This document shows positions 5,207 through 5,295 of a DNA stretch of 5,295 bases, in pieces. The notes under the pieces are model-generated. The model saw only the letters and a program-made list of their open reading frames with translations. It ran no database searches and had not been told where the DNA came from. The DNA is taken from assembly GCA_022712815.1 (NCBI GenBank), contig JAFLJW010000333.1, forward strand, positions 1-5,295, written 5' to 3'. Each line of letters starts with the position of its first letter. Within the stretch, counting starts at the first letter, position 1. The position numbers and the translations under genes are program-made. This DNA comes from Pseudodesulfovibrio sp. (GTDB lineage Bacteria; Desulfobacterota; Desulfovibrionia; Desulfovibrionales; Desulfovibrionaceae).

Positions 5207-5295
5207 ATGCCGATTGATAAAAAAAACGATTTTTGGGAACGGACCACGCTGCCCGCTGACCGTGGTACCAGACTGGATAAATTCTGGGGCCACGA
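5207..5295 (+). CDS. Start of a probable RluA-family pseudouridine synthase, cut by the window edge
   Basis: Only the first 29 codons are present. The stretch TTLPADRGTRLDKFW (14-28) resembles the beginning of the S4 RNA-binding domain that opens RluC/RluD-type 23S rRNA pseudouridine synthases, where a Gly-x-Arg-Leu-Asp-Lys core is typical. The catalytic domain lies outside the window, so another S4 protein is possible. The start is uncertain: there is no good ribosome site before the ATG (it is preceded by CCTCCCTCTT), and an in-frame TTG at 5165 is an alternative. The gene is divergent from upp and shares its upstream region. Confidence 0.6.
   Translation, partial: MPIDKKNDFWERTTLPADRGTRLDKFWGH

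Noticed and set aside
5181..5295. ATG at 5181 opening a different plus-strand frame to the window edge
   Set aside because: The product has no recognisable motif, while the frame from 5207 shows an S4-like GTRLDKF core.

Overview
The window looks like ordinary chromosomal housekeeping DNA from a Gram-negative bacterium. The gene set, the moderately high GC of the genes, the strong Shine-Dalgarno (SD) sites and the GGCTTCC/GGAAGCC-type hairpin suggest a sulfate-reducing deltaproteobacterium of the Desulfovibrio/Pseudodesulfovibrio kind. This is an inference from style and gene content; no marker gene settles it. No mobile element, CRISPR array, rRNA or tRNA is visible.

Layout, left to right. 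A 37-codon single-membrane-segment protein (35-148, +) has a strong ribosome binding site (RBS) and its own terminator (160-189). It converges on a leftward three-gene operon: a MJ1149-type Nudix ADP-ribose pyrophosphatase (1907-2377), pdxA (807-1829) and a GmhB/HisB-N type HAD phosphatase (235-801). That operon ends at a small hairpin plus T-run at 209-230. A sigma70-like promoter (2413-2441) lies just upstream of the Nudix gene. A gap of about 610 bases (2378-2991) follows. It holds this promoter, a CTTGATCG/CGATCAAG inverted repeat, a nested inverted repeat, a long hairpin (2597-2644), an AT-rich stretch and the uraA terminator, but no convincing gene.

The right half is a leftward uracil-salvage operon: upp (4401-5027, GTG start), then uraA (2992-4335). 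A clear intrinsic terminator (4366-4394) sits between the two genes, and a strong bidirectional one (2936-2973) follows uraA. UraA imports uracil with protons, and Upp joins it to PRPP to make UMP. The predicted upp transcription start begins with G followed by four T, which resembles the UTP-sensitive start sites of enterobacterial pyrimidine genes. Divergent from upp, at the right edge, is the start of a probable S4-domain RluA-family pseudouridine synthase (5207 onward, cut by the window).

I see no large undescribed system. The best leads are the small membrane-protein gene, the possible dual control of upp-uraA (start-site T-run plus intergenic terminator), and the unexplained structured gap at 2378-2991.
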